Assembly: GCF_023554105.1 (NCBI RefSeq)
Contig: NZ_JAMJWE010000004.1
Coordinates: forward strand, 124,001-188,000
Direction of reading: 5' to 3'
Length of the DNA stretch: 64,000 bases
Source: Brucella sp. 21LCYQ03
GTDB taxonomy: Bacteria; Pseudomonadota; Alphaproteobacteria; Rhizobiales; Rhizobiaceae
The notes beneath the pieces were generated by a model. That model worked only from the letters and a program-made list of their open reading frames with translations. It did not search any database and was not told the origin of the DNA. Every line of letters starts with the position of its first letter. The stretch's first letter is position 1. Below, one piece after another: positions 19,449 to 27,547 of the stretch. The translations under genes were made by a program, and so were the position numbers.

Positions 19449-20771
19449 ATGACGATAGTGAGCGAGAGCCAGTTCAGCGGTGTCACGATGGGCATCGATT
19501 TTGGCACGACAAACACTGTTCTGTCGCTGGCCTCCCCTGATGGTTCGACAGCGGTGCTAAGCGTGCCGAAAGATGGTGTCGATGTTACCGGCTATCGCTC
19601 GATTCTCTGCTTCTGGCAGGATCGCGAAACTGGCGAGCGCATTTCGGAAAGTGGTCCGTGGGCGATGGATGCCTTTGTGAATGCCCCGCATTCAACGCGT
19701 ATGCTGCAATCGTTTAAGACATTTGCTGCCCAGAAATCCTTCACCGATACGCCAGTGTTCGGCAAGCGTTTCAAGTTCGAAGATATTCTTGAGACATTCC
19801 TGCAATCGGTCGCAGCACGTCTTGGTGATCGTCTGCCGCCAAAGGGCAACCGCGTGGTGATTGGTCGACCGGTCATTTTTGCGGGCGCAACGCCCGATGA
19901 GGCACTGGCCATGGAACGCTATGAAAAGGCATTTCGCGCTTTTGGTTTCACGGACATTCACTATGTCTATGAGCCCGTGGCTGCGGCTTATTTCTATGCG
20001 CAGGAACTGAAGGCCGAATCGACCGTTCTGGTGGCCGATTTTGGCGGCGGTACGAGCGACTTTTCGATTGTACGCTTTGAGGTTGGCGCAGATGGCTTGA
20101 GCTTCACACCACTTAGCCAGACGGGTCTTGGCATCGCGGGCGATACTTTCGATTATCGCATCATCGACAATGCCGTGTCACCGCTGCTTGGCAAGAACGG
20201 CGAATACAAATCCTTCGGCAAGCGCCTGCCGATACCGCGCCATTATTATGCGAATTTCGCACGCTGGAACACGCTGTTCCTGATGAACTCGCCCGCTACC
20301 ATTCGCGCGCTGACTGATCTTGCCAAGAATGCGGTCGAACCAGAGCCGCTGGAGCATTTTATCAATCTGATCGAAAATGATTACGGCTATGAGGTGTATC
20401 GCGCCGTCTCAAATCTCAAGGTGCGCCTGTCATCAGAGCGTGCAGCTGAGCTGCATTTCAAGGCGGATGATTTCGAGATCCGCTCTGACGTAACCCGCAA
20501 TGATTTCGACAACTGGATTGCCGATGACGTTGTCAATATTGAACGCTCGGTCGAGCAGGCCGTTGAAAATGCCGGACTGACATTCGACGGGATCGACCGC
20601 GTGTTCCTGACCGGTGGTACGTCTTTCGTACCCGCCATTCGCACGGCGTTCGAAAAGCGTTTTCCTGATGCGATGGTTACAAGCTCTAACCAGTTTGATT
20701 CGATTGCCAATGGTCTGGCACTGATCGGTCAGAGCGCGGACATTGATCGTTGGGCCGTGAAAGCTGCTTAA
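19449..20771 (+). CDS. Hsp70-family protein of the YegD type
   Basis: 440 residues from ATG 19449 (AGAGG upstream). Actin/Hsp70 ATPase motifs: phosphate-1 MGIDFGTTNT, phosphate-2 VLVADFGGGTSDFSI and adenosine site VFLTGGTSFVPA. The usual substrate-binding domain of DnaK is missing; the length fits YegD, a DnaK-like ATPase of unknown client. The open frame upstream of this ATG overlaps the SDR start region and is not convincing. Its stop overlaps the convergent L,D-transpeptidase by four bases. Confidence 0.88.
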   Translation: MTIVSESQFSGVTMGIDFGTTNTVLSLASPDGSTAVLSVPKDGVDVTGYRSILCFWQDRETGERISESGPWAMDAFVNAPHSTRMLQSFKTFAAQKSFTDTPVFGKRFKFEDILETFLQSVAARLGDRLPPKGNRVVIGRPVIFAGATPDEALAMERYEKAFRAFGFTDIHYVYEPVAAAYFYAQELKAESTVLVADFGGGTSDFSIVRFEVGADGLSFTPLSQTGLGIAGDTFDYRIIDNAVSPLLGKNGEYKSFGKRLPIPRHYYANFARWNTLFLMNSPATIRALTDLAKNAVEPEPLEHFINLIENDYGYEVYRAVSNLKVRLSSERAAELHFKADDFEIRSDVTRNDFDNWIADDVVNIERSVEQAVENAGLTFDGIDRVFLTGGTSFVPAIRTAFEKRFPDAMVTSSNQFDSIANGLALIGQSADIDRWAVKAA

Positions 20772-21310
20772 GGCATAATGGAAATGGGGGTGCCGTTTGG
20801 CACCTTCGACCAGATTTCGCGCATTTCTGCATTGGTCACACCAATGCAGCCATCGGTCCAGTCCCAGACATGATGCACCGGCGCAAGCAGGCCCCATCCA
20901 TTTGGCAGGCCATGGATCATGATATTGCCGCCGGGTTCGTGCCCAGCGGCATCGGCGGCATTCTGGTCGTTCGTATTCGGATAGGAAACATGCAGGCTCA
21001 GATGCGCCATTGAGCGTGGATTGCGCCAGTCGATGACGTAACTGCCTTCCGGCGTTTTCTGATCACCCTCGCGTGCCTTGTGCCCGCCATCGCCATTGCC
21101 GCCAAGTGCAATGCGATAGGTACCGATAACCTCATCGCCGCGCAGCAATGTCATGCGGCGCTCATTCTTATAGACTTTGATACTATCGGCTTGTTGCTCG
21201 GCGGGGGCCGTCTGTGGCGGCTCGCCAGAGCCAATCCGCGCCATGACTTTGGTGTAGCCAAACAAGGCAACACCGATAACGACGAGAGTGAAAAGAATTT
21301 TTTTGATCAT
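20768..21310 (-). CDS. L,D-transpeptidase family protein (YkuD/YafK-like), membrane-anchored
   Basis: 180 residues from ATG 21310 (MIKKILFTLVVIGVALFGY, an uncleaved anchor or signal peptide). The YkuD domain includes KTPEGSYVIDWRNP, the histidine in NIMIHGLPNG and the catalytic Cys in WTDGCIGVTNAEM. This DWTDGCI arrangement is typical of the family. It is the second such enzyme in the window and is not closely similar to the first (8274-9041), so the two are not recent duplicates. Likely role: peptidoglycan crosslinking or linkage to outer-membrane proteins. Confidence 0.87.
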   Translation of the reverse strand: MIKKILFTLVVIGVALFGYTKVMARIGSGEPPQTAPAEQQADSIKVYKNERRMTLLRGDEVIGTYRIALGGNGDGGHKAREGDQKTPEGSYVIDWRNPRSMAHLSLHVSYPNTNDQNAADAAGHEPGGNIMIHGLPNGWGLLAPVHHVWDWTDGCIGVTNAEMREIWSKVPNGTPISIMP

Positions 21311-21501
21311 GCTTATCCGTCCTTCGCTCCATTTGTTCTCAGTCGAGCTAAAAAAGCAAACAAAAACAAACCTCCCCAAATGATGTTAATTCAAAATTAA
21401 TCAATATTTTCAAAGGGTAAACAAAATCCCGTTAACGTTCCATCAAGGTTAATAAGCCATTATCGCACATAGTTAAGTAATCGTTGCGAGTGGAGTTTGC
21501 G

Positions 21502-22794
21502 GTGCGTTTTGGTTCCATACGAGCGCTGTTTGGCCGGTCAAAGGCCGCTGCCGAACCGGTATGGCACTATCCGGTGAAGGGCTATTGCCCGGAGGATGGT
21601 CGCTATTACGCCGTTCGCGCAAAGCCACGCCATGTCGCGCACAAGCCACACCGTCTGGTGCCGATTTTTCTGGCGGCAATCACGTATCTGTTCAATTCTA
21701 ACGCAATCGCTTTTCAGGATATGGCAAGCCTCGTGCCAGCAGCAGATATTGCCGGTCATCGTTGGACGGCTTTTGTCGCGAAAGCGCCTGTTGGTTCGCT
21801 GCATCAGGCGGAAATGCCTTTTGTCGATGCGACCACAGTGACGGGCAGCATCTCGGCGACGGGTATCGAAGTACCGGGCATTGGCCGCGTCGCGCTTTCA
21901 GGTGGTCAGAAGACCGCCAAGCTAGGCGTCGATGATCCAAATCCTGATGAAAACCGTATTAATCGCGCTGATAAGACGGGTCGTCTTGTCTCTGTGAAGC
22001 CGAAAGCGCCAGCACGGTCGTTTAATGCCGGTAGCATGTTTGAGAAAATCAGCATGATCACGGCACCGCGCGAAAAGATCGATGCGCGCATGGCTTTCTC
22101 CAAATCCAGCATTGAGGGGAAGGAGGTTGAGATCGCGATGGCGTTCCACGCAGTCAAACCGCCCAAACCAAAAGCCGATATGCCGGTGCAACTGGCAAAG
22201 CTCATCAACAATGATCAGCCCGACGTTCTCGCGTTGGGCTATGCGCCGTCTAAGCCTGATTACGGCAAAACCTCGCCGTTTGAAAGCATCCTGACACCGG
22301 AGGCAGATTCGGGCCGTTTCGTGCCGCCGATCAGCGAGCAGGACCATAACTGGGCCGCCACACCTTTGCCTGCCGAATCGTTTGGCTCCAAAGAGCAGAA
22401 GTGCCTTGCCGAAGCAGTTTACTATGAAGCGCGCGGCGAAAATGTTAAAGGGCAGGTGGCGGTCGCACAGGTCGTTTTGAACCGTGTACGCAATCCAGCC
22501 TATCCGGGCACAATTTGCGGCGTTGTTTATCAGAACCAGAATTGGCTCAATGCTTGCCAGTTTTCCTTTGCCTGTGATGGTCAGAAGCATCGCGTCACCG
22601 AGATGCCGCAATGGCGTCTTGCGCAGCAGGTTGCAAAGACCGTAACCGATGGCCGGATCTGGTTGCCGGAAGTTGGCTCCTCCACGCATTATCACGCAAC
22701 CTATGTCAGCCCGTTCTGGGCGCCGACCATGAAGAAAATGACGAAGATTGGCCTTCACGTGTTTTACCGTACCTATGGCGGCGGCTGGAGCTGA
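21502..22794 (+). CDS. SleB-type cell wall hydrolase, long N-terminal region
   Basis: About 430 residues from GTG 21502 (GGAG six bases ahead); TTG 21484 and GTG 21490 are alternatives. The N-terminal 300 residues are basic and low in recognisable motifs, with a hydrophobic stretch near 55-70. The last 135 residues are a SleB/Hydrolase_2 domain (CLAEAVYYEARGE, VAVAQVVLNRVRNPAYP, STHYHATYVSPFW). SleB proteins in spore formers cut peptidoglycan as lytic transglycosylases, and rhizobial homologs are thought to act in wall turnover. It lies back to back with an L,D-transpeptidase gene, so wall enzymes cluster here. Confidence 0.85.
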   Translation: MRFGSIRALFGRSKAAAEPVWHYPVKGYCPEDGRYYAVRAKPRHVAHKPHRLVPIFLAAITYLFNSNAIAFQDMASLVPAADIAGHRWTAFVAKAPVGSLHQAEMPFVDATTVTGSISATGIEVPGIGRVALSGGQKTAKLGVDDPNPDENRINRADKTGRLVSVKPKAPARSFNAGSMFEKISMITAPREKIDARMAFSKSSIEGKEVEIAMAFHAVKPPKPKADMPVQLAKLINNDQPDVLALGYAPSKPDYGKTSPFESILTPEADSGRFVPPISEQDHNWAATPLPAESFGSKEQKCLAEAVYYEARGENVKGQVAVAQVVLNRVRNPAYPGTICGVVYQNQNWLNACQFSFACDGQKHRVTEMPQWRLAQQVAKTVTDGRIWLPEVGSSTHYHATYVSPFWAPTMKKMTKIGLHVFYRTYGGGWS

Positions 22795-22819
22795 TAGGAT
22801 TCCGTGTCGAAGCGATCAC

Positions 22820-22845
22820 TTTCGGACACATTTATTTGTCCGAAA
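22820..22845. repeat. Inverted repeat after the SleB-like gene
   Basis: TTTCGGACA (22820-22828) and TGTCCGAAA (22837-22845) form a perfect 9-bp stem with an 8-base AT-rich loop, 26 bases past the stop. No T-run follows, so it is not a standard terminator; it may be a processing hairpin or an operator. Confidence 0.45.
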
Positions 22846-23025
22846 CCGCGCTTGAAACGCGTGCACAATGATGAATCTATGTGCTGACCTTCGCCCAATT
22901 CGATTCCAATTTTTGGACCGAAATGCTGACCGATCTGCCACTTTGAGCGGAAAATGAGTCGCACCAATGGCTAAGTTATTGTCTTTTCAGGATAAAAAAC
23001 CTTTTGGAGCAAGTGCTTCATTGCC

Positions 23026-23054
23026 TTGACTAGCGTGCGGTGTGTCAATATGTT
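23026..23054 (+). promoter_or_regulatory. Candidate sigma-70-type promoter of the F0 ATP synthase operon
   Basis: TTGACT (23026-23031), then a 17-base spacer, then TATGTT (23049-23054). Transcription would begin near 23061, about 50 bases before the atpI ATG. It rests on motif and position only. Confidence 0.45.
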
Positions 23055-23112
23055 GCGCGCAACTTGGAAATGGGCTTTTAACGCCCGCATTTCTTGCAAA
23101 AAGGAGCTGCCA

Positions 23113-23511
23113 ATGACGAGCGGCACTGAGTCGGGAAAAACACCCGGTGAGCGCAAGAATGAGGACGCAAAAACTGTTTCCGGGGGGTTGGATCAGCGTT
23201 TGAATCGCCTTGAAGCCGAATTGGCTAAAAAAGGTTTGCTCAAGCCACCAGCTTCCGAGGATGAGCGATCAGAAACATCCAGTTCTGTCGCGCAAGCCAT
23301 GAAACTCTCCAGTGAATTTATCGCTGGTATTATCGTTGGCGCGCTGATTGGTTGGGCTCTTGATCGCTACGCAGGGACTTCGCCGTGGGGGTTAATCATC
23401 TTTCTCCTTCTCGGCTTCGGTGCTGGCACCCTCAACGTGCTCCGTTCCGCAGGTTATGTCGCCGATCAAGGCAACATTAAGTCTAGCGTGGAAAAGAGCG
23501 ATAAGGAATAA
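23113..23511 (+). CDS. atpI: ATP synthase protein I (AtpI)
   Basis: 132 residues from ATG 23113 with AAGGAG ahead. The N-terminal half is polar and charged (GLDQRLNRLEAELAKKG). The C-terminal half has two membrane helices in the AtpI pattern (SEFIAGIIVGALIGWALDRY and WGLIIFLLLGFGAGTLNVLR). AtpI assists c-ring assembly and magnesium handling in other bacteria. First gene of atpI-B-E-b'-b, 139 bases ahead of atpB with structured RNA in between. Confidence 0.9.
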   Translation: MTSGTESGKTPGERKNEDAKTVSGGLDQRLNRLEAELAKKGLLKPPASEDERSETSSSVAQAMKLSSEFIAGIIVGALIGWALDRYAGTSPWGLIIFLLLGFGAGTLNVLRSAGYVADQGNIKSSVEKSDKE

Positions 23512-23516
23512 GTCTT

Positions 23517-23623
23517 CGCGGACATCACGAAAATGTTCGCGTATAGACCTTTAAGACAAGCGAGCCTTTGGTTCGTAACGAAAACGCCCCAAGCGGACCT
23601 TTGGTCCGTGACTGAAACGCCCT
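23517..23623 (+). repeat. Three hairpins, two of them tandem repeats, between atpI and atpB
   Basis: Hairpin 1: CGCGGACAT 23517-23525 with ATGTTCGCG 23533-23541 (one G-T pair). Then two 32-base tandem units at 23559-23590 and 23592-23623 that match at 25 of 32 positions. Each unit contains a 6-bp stem closed by TTT: CGAGCC-TTT-GGTTCG and CGGACC-TTT-GGTCCG. The two stem differences are compensatory (A-T to G-C, G-U to A-U), evidence that pairing matters. They lie in the untranslated RNA ahead of the TTG start of atpB. Confidence 0.65.
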
Positions 23624-23650
23624 AGGGCAGGAACGACAGACGAGGTTAAG

Positions 23651-24400
23651 TTGGCCAACGATCCGATCCATCAGTTCCAGGTTTCCCGGTTGATTCCTAT
23701 CGACGTCGGTGGTTTGGACCTGTCGTTTACCAATGTTTCGGCCTTCATGGTCGCAACTGTGGTTCTTGCGTCAGGCTTTCTTTATTTCACGTCTTCAAGC
23801 CGTGGTCTGATCCCAAGCCGCCTTCAGTCGGTTTCTGAAATGGCTTATGAGTTTGTGGCATCGAGCCTGAGAGATTCAGCCGGTTCAAAGGGTATGAAGT
23901 TCTTCCCCTTTGTGTTCTCGCTGTTCATGTTCATTCTGGTTGCAAACTTTATCGGTCTGTTCCCTTATTTCTACACGGTCACCAGCCAGATCATCGTAAC
24001 ATTTGCGCTGTCGCTGCTCGTTATCGGAACGGTCATCATTTACGGTTTCTACAAGCACGGCATTGGCTTCCTGAAGCTTTTCGTGCCAAGCGGCGTGCCG
24101 GGCATCATTGTGCCGCTGGTTGTTGCCATTGAAATCATTTCCTTCCTTTCGCGCCCAATCAGCCTTTCAGTTCGTCTTTTCGCGAACATGCTGGCAGGTC
24201 ACATCACGCTCAAGGTTTTCGCAGGCTTCGTTGTCTCGCTGAGCTCGCTTGGTGCGCTGGGTGTTGGCGGTGCTATTCTGCCTCTGATCATGACGGTCGC
24301 GATCACCGCGCTTGAGTTCCTGGTTGCATTCCTCCAGGCCTACGTCTTCACCGTTCTTACCTGCATGTACATCAACGACGCAGTACATCCTGGTCACTAA
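23651..24400 (+). CDS. atpB: F0F1 ATP synthase subunit a
   Basis: 249 residues from TTG 23651 (GAGG upstream), giving [20 protein letters not shown]. It has five or six membrane helices. The essential stator arginine of the proton channel is in [15 protein letters not shown], and [19 protein letters not shown] is the conserved last helix. Subunit a forms the two proton half-channels against the c-ring. The TTG start and hairpin-rich leader may limit its translation relative to atpE. Confidence 0.97.
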   Translation: MANDPIHQFQVSRLIPIDVGGLDLSFTNVSAFMVATVVLASGFLYFTSSSRGLIPSRLQSVSEMAYEFVASSLRDSAGSKGMKFFPFVFSLFMFILVANFIGLFPYFYTVTSQIIVTFALSLLVIGTVIIYGFYKHGIGFLKLFVPSGVPGIIVPLVVAIEIISFLSRPISLSVRLFANMLAGHITLKVFAGFVVSLSSLGALGVGGAILPLIMTVAITALEFLVAFLQAYVFTVLTCMYINDAVHPGH

Positions 24401-24402
24401 AA

Positions 24403-24448
24403 GCATGTTGCGGAAAAGTGGTTTACCGGTTTTCCGACAGCAACATGC
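24403..24448 (+). repeat. Intergenic palindromic element (copy 2), inside the atp operon
   Basis: GCATGTTG 24403-24410 pairs with CAACATGC 24441-24448 around the core GCGGAAAAGTGG...CCGGTTTTCCG. It begins two bases after the atpB stop. The outer arms carry a T-A in place of C-G at position 7 on both sides relative to copy 1, a compensatory change. Confidence 0.75.
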
Positions 24449-24570
24449 GTTATGAAAAGATTTAAAGCGCTTTGCACCAAACTATAAGTAATGCGCTTTG
24501 AGGTTCTCGCCGGCGGGTTTCCGCCAGAACAGAAATCCGCACTAATTTGCAATCCAGAAGGAGCTTTAAC

Positions 24571-24798
24571 ATGGAAGCGGAAGCAGCAAAGTACATCGGC
24601 GCCGGTCTCGCCTGTTTCGGTATGGCCGGTACGGCTCTCGGCCTCGGCAACATTTTCGGTAGCTATCTCTCGGGCGCTCTGCGTAACCCATCCGCTGCTG
24701 ACAGCCAGTTCGGCCGTCTGGTATTCGGTTTCGCTGTGACGGAAGCTCTGGGCATCTTCTCGCTGCTCATCGCGCTTCTGCTCCTCTTCGCTGTTTAA
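24571..24798 (+). CDS. atpE: F0F1 ATP synthase subunit c
   Basis: 75 residues: two membrane helices joined by the polar loop LRNPSA. The proton-carrying acidic residue is Glu58 in helix 2 ([13 protein letters not shown]), and the glycine-rich helix 1 ([12 protein letters not shown]) fits c-ring packing. AAGGAG lies seven bases ahead, a stronger ribosome site than that of atpB, in line with the ring needing many c copies. It is flanked by a palindromic element upstream and a GC-rich hairpin downstream. Confidence 0.98.
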   Translation: MEAEAAKYIGAGLACFGMAGTALGLGNIFGSYLSGALRNPSAADSQFGRLVFGFAVTEALGIFSLLIALLLLFAV

Positions 24799-24817
24799 TA
24801 AACAGTCGCAAGAAACT

Positions 24818-24859
24818 GGCCTGCCGCGATCTGTATCTTGAAATGCAGCGCGGCTGGCC
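24818..24859 (+). other. Stable hairpin in the atpE - atpF' gap
   Basis: GGCCTGCCGCG (24818-24828) and CGCGGCTGGCC (24849-24859) pair over 11 positions with one central mismatch and a 20-base loop. No T-run follows, and the operon continues, so it is more likely an RNA-stabilising or processing stem than a terminator. Confidence 0.6.
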
Positions 24860-24947
24860 TTTGCATATGAAGTCTGAGTGAGCGTATTCCGTTTTTCCCG
24901 GCTCTTCTGCCCGGAAAAGAATATGCTGGATTAAAGGGGAAATCTGG

Positions 24948-25565
24948 ATGTTCGTGTCCACGGCGTTTGCCCAAACCGCCACCGAATCGCAACCGGCACC
25001 AGCTGCTGGCGAGCACGGCGCAGCCGATGCTGTGCACACCGAAACCGGGGTCGCGCACGATGCCGGACACGGCAGCGGCGTATTCCCGCCGTTTGATTCC
25101 ACCCATTACGCATCGCAGCTTCTATGGCTGGCGATCTCTTTCGGCCTTTTCTATCTGTTCCTGTCGCGCGTGGTTCTGCCGCGTATCGGCGGCGTGATCG
25201 AAAACCGTCGTGATCGTATCGCACAGGATCTCGAACAGGCTGCACGCCTCAAGCAGGATGCAGACAACGCGATTGCTGCTTACGAGCAGGAACTGGCTTC
25301 TGCCCGCACCAAGGCTGCTTCGATTGCTGAAGCTGCTCGCGAAAAGGGCAAAGGCGAAGCTGACGCCGAACGTGCTGCTGCTGAAGCTGCACTCGAAGGC
25401 AAGCTTGCTGAAGCTGAAGAACGTATCGCCGCAATCAAGGCCAAGGCCATGAGCGATGTCGGTACGATCGCTGAAGAAACCACGTCTGCGATTGTTGAAC
25501 AGCTTCTGGGAACCAAGGCCGATAAGGCTGACGTTACCGCAGCCGTTAAAACCGCAAACGCCTGA
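24948..25565 (+). CDS. atpF2: F0F1 ATP synthase subunit b' (second b-type subunit)
   Basis: 205 residues. An unusual N-terminal extension of about 50 residues, rich in Ala, His and Gln ([20 protein letters not shown]), may be a signal-like segment. It is followed by a membrane helix at 62-82 ([20 protein letters not shown]) and a long charged coiled coil that forms the peripheral stalk. Alphaproteobacteria and other photosynthetic-type synthases use a b/b' heterodimer; this copy is b' because the canonical b follows. Symbol usage varies (atpF2 or atpG). The gap to atpF is ten bases. Confidence 0.93.
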   Translation: MFVSTAFAQTATESQPAPAAGEHGAADAVHTETGVAHDAGHGSGVFPPFDSTHYASQLLWLAISFGLFYLFLSRVVLPRIGGVIENRRDRIAQDLEQAARLKQDADNAIAAYEQELASARTKAASIAEAAREKGKGEADAERAAAEAALEGKLAEAEERIAAIKAKAMSDVGTIAEETTSAIVEQLLGTKADKADVTAAVKTANA

Positions 25566-25575
25566 GGAGACGAAA

Positions 25576-26055
25576 ATGGATTCAACATTTTGGGCATTCA
25601 TTGCTCTTCTTCTCTTCATCGCACTGATTGTTTACCTAAAGGTTCCGGGCATGATCGGTCGCTCGCTTGATGAGCGCGCCGAAAATATCAAGAAGGAACT
25701 CGAAGAAGCCCGCACCTTGCGCGAAGAAGCTCAGCAGCTTCTTGCTGAATATCATCGCAAGCGTAAGGAAGCGGAAAAAGAAGCTGGCGACATCGTCGCT
25801 GCTGCAGAACGCGAAGCAAAGGCTCTTCTCGAAGACGCCAAGCGTGCGACCGAAGAATACGTTATTCGTCGCAACAAGCTTGCTGAGCAGAAGATTGCAA
25901 CTGCTGAAACCGATGCAATCAATGCAGTCCGCGCTTCGGCTGTCGATCTGGCTATCGCCGCTGCCGGCAAAATCGTTGCTGACAAGGTCGATGCCAAAGT
26001 TGCAGGCACCCTGTTCAAGGATGCACTCGGTCAGGTTAAGACCAACCTGAACTAA
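25576..26055 (+). CDS. atpF: F0F1 ATP synthase subunit b
   Basis: 159 residues from ATG 25576 (GAGGAG upstream). The N-terminal membrane helix STFWAFIALLLFIALIVYLKVP is followed by a highly charged coiled coil (AENIKKELEEARTLREEAQQ). It dimerises with b' as the stator linking F0 to F1. The operon ends here with a terminator; the F1 genes (delta, alpha, gamma, beta, epsilon) are not in the window, which is the normal split in alphaproteobacteria. Confidence 0.96.
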   Translation: MDSTFWAFIALLLFIALIVYLKVPGMIGRSLDERAENIKKELEEARTLREEAQQLLAEYHRKRKEAEKEAGDIVAAAEREAKALLEDAKRATEEYVIRRNKLAEQKIATAETDAINAVRASAVDLAIAAAGKIVADKVDAKVAGTLFKDALGQVKTNLN

Positions 26056-26080
26056 GTTCAGTCTTTGTTTGAGTTTTGAA

Positions 26081-26108
26081 AACGCTGCCTCAAAAGGGCG
26101 GCGTTTTT
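26081..26108 (+). terminator. Rho-independent terminator of the atp operon
   Basis: AACGCTGCC (26081-26089) pairs with GGCGGCGTT (26097-26105) across a short loop, with one T-G pair, and is followed by further T residues. It lies 25 bases after the atpF stop. Confidence 0.85.
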
Positions 26109-26220
26109 GTTGTTCTTTAATGTCATGGTTTTTGCTCCCAAAAATGAGGATTTTGACGGGTTCATTTGCCCCCGTTATGTTTCTGTTGGGTGGGGAGTGA
26201 CACTCTATGGAACGAAATGC

Positions 26221-26613
26221 ATGACGGATGAAACGGAGCGCCTTGCGCGCGGCAAAGAGATATTTTCAAAGATACATAATGAGCTCGGTCACAATGGCTT
26301 GAGTGTCTTTAATGATATCGCACCAGACTTTGTTCGCTACGTATATGAGTTTGCCTACGGCGATATTTACGGGAATTCAGACATTGATTTGAGAAGTCGT
26401 CAAATCACGACCATAGCTGCGTTGACCGCACTCGGAAATGCTGCGCCACAATTGAAAGTGCATATCGTTGCCGCGTTGAATAACGGGCTTACTCAAAAAG
26501 AGATTGTTCAGATAATTATTCAGTTGGCCGTATATGCGGGCTTTCCGGCTGCTTTTAATGGCTTGATGACAGCGAAAGAAGCATTTGCCGAGTATGACAA
26601 AAACAAACAATAG
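26221..26613 (+). CDS. Carboxymuconolactone decarboxylase-family protein
   Basis: 130 residues from ATG 26221; the frame is open from 26107, but that stretch overlaps the atp terminator and is not homologous-looking. The CMD fold core is clear (SRQITTIAALTALGNAAPQLKVH and KEIVQIIIQLAVYAGFPAAF). The classical AhpD CxxC redox pair is absent, so this is closer to 4-carboxymuconolactone decarboxylase (PcaC-like) or an uncharacterised CMD protein. No protocatechuate genes are nearby. The stretch looks more AT-rich than the flanking operons, hinting at separate acquisition. Confidence 0.8.
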   Translation: MTDETERLARGKEIFSKIHNELGHNGLSVFNDIAPDFVRYVYEFAYGDIYGNSDIDLRSRQITTIAALTALGNAAPQLKVHIVAALNNGLTQKEIVQIIIQLAVYAGFPAAFNGLMTAKEAFAEYDKNKQ

Positions 26614-26692
26614 GAAGGCATGTTTGTTGCTCTGTTATAGTCTGCGCCATGCTTCGAATGCCAATCCACCATTCTTGGATCGGCTGTAAATC

Positions 26693-27355
26693 CTATCCAG
26701 CGAAACGACCCTTGATGGGAGCGAAAGTGTAGCGGTGGATTCCGGGCTGTGGTCCACCGGCTTCAATTGCATTGCGATGCTTGAGCGTTCCGTAACCGGC
26801 ATGAACTTCAAAGCCGTAGGCCGGATGCACCGCTCCGGTGCGGACCATCATGCGGTCTCGTGTGACCTTCGCCACGATGGAAGCGGCAGCAATAGAAATC
26901 GAACGCTGATCGCCTTTCACCAATGCCGAGCCGGGGCAAGATAGGCCTGAGGGAACATCGCGCCCGTCAATCAAGGCATGGTCGGGGCTAAGTGTGAGTC
27001 CCATGAAAGAGCGGCGCATGGCTTCAAGGGCCGCTTTGCGAATGTCGCTTGCATCAATGCTGCGCGCACTCAAGCTTGCAACGGAAACGCTCACTGCTTT
27101 GGCCAAAATAATATCATAAAGCGCATCGCGCTTAGCAGCTTTCAGTCGCTTGGAGTCATCCAGTCCTTCTGGCAGATCGTCGGGATCAAGCACAACAGTA
27201 GCTGCAACAACCGGACCTGCAAGCGGTCCACGGCCAGCCTCATCAATGCCAGCAATATGCTTTAGTCCCCGCGCCAGATATTTCGTCTCTTCCGAGAAGT
27301 CTGGAGCAAGCGGAATTTCAAAGAGGAGCGGAGAATCAGAACTTAAGCGTTTCAT
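26693..27355 (-). CDS. rnhB: Ribonuclease HII
   Basis: 220 residues. Catalytic acidic residues are in [14 protein letters not shown] (Asp38, Glu39), ALIDGRDVP and the [22 protein letters not shown] block. It removes ribonucleotides from DNA and RNA-DNA hybrids; the length is usual. It lies downstream of the radical SAM gene on the same strand with a 192-base gap. In Brucellaceae rnhB and this radical SAM gene are commonly neighbours, as far as is known from synteny. Confidence 0.97.
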   Translation of the reverse strand: MKRLSSDSPLLFEIPLAPDFSEETKYLARGLKHIAGIDEAGRGPLAGPVVAATVVLDPDDLPEGLDDSKRLKAAKRDALYDIILAKAVSVSVASLSARSIDASDIRKAALEAMRRSFMGLTLSPDHALIDGRDVPSGLSCPGSALVKGDQRSISIAAASIVAKVTRDRMMVRTGAVHPAYGFEVHAGYGTLKHRNAIEAGGPQPGIHRYTFAPIKGRFAG

Positions 27356-27547
27356 TTGGCGAAAATGTTCGCATTGCTTCTGATTCTCCGCAAGGTCCCT
27401 GCCGAGGATATTGGCGTAAAAGCAGGGGCCTTCCGTCCGAAAAAATCAGACGGGGATGGAACGTACAACTGACAACTCTTACAGACGTGAACTCTAGCGT
27501 ATCGTCTGAACCAGAACGCCGAATTATCGCGCTCTGATATCCAGAAT

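Larger units (their letters stand above)
22795..23112. other. Intergenic region between sleB-like gene and atpI
   Basis: 318 bases. A 9-bp perfect inverted repeat lies at 22820-22845 and a candidate promoter for the atp operon at 23026-23054; both are listed separately. The remainder holds no coding frame that looks real. Confidence 0.6.
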
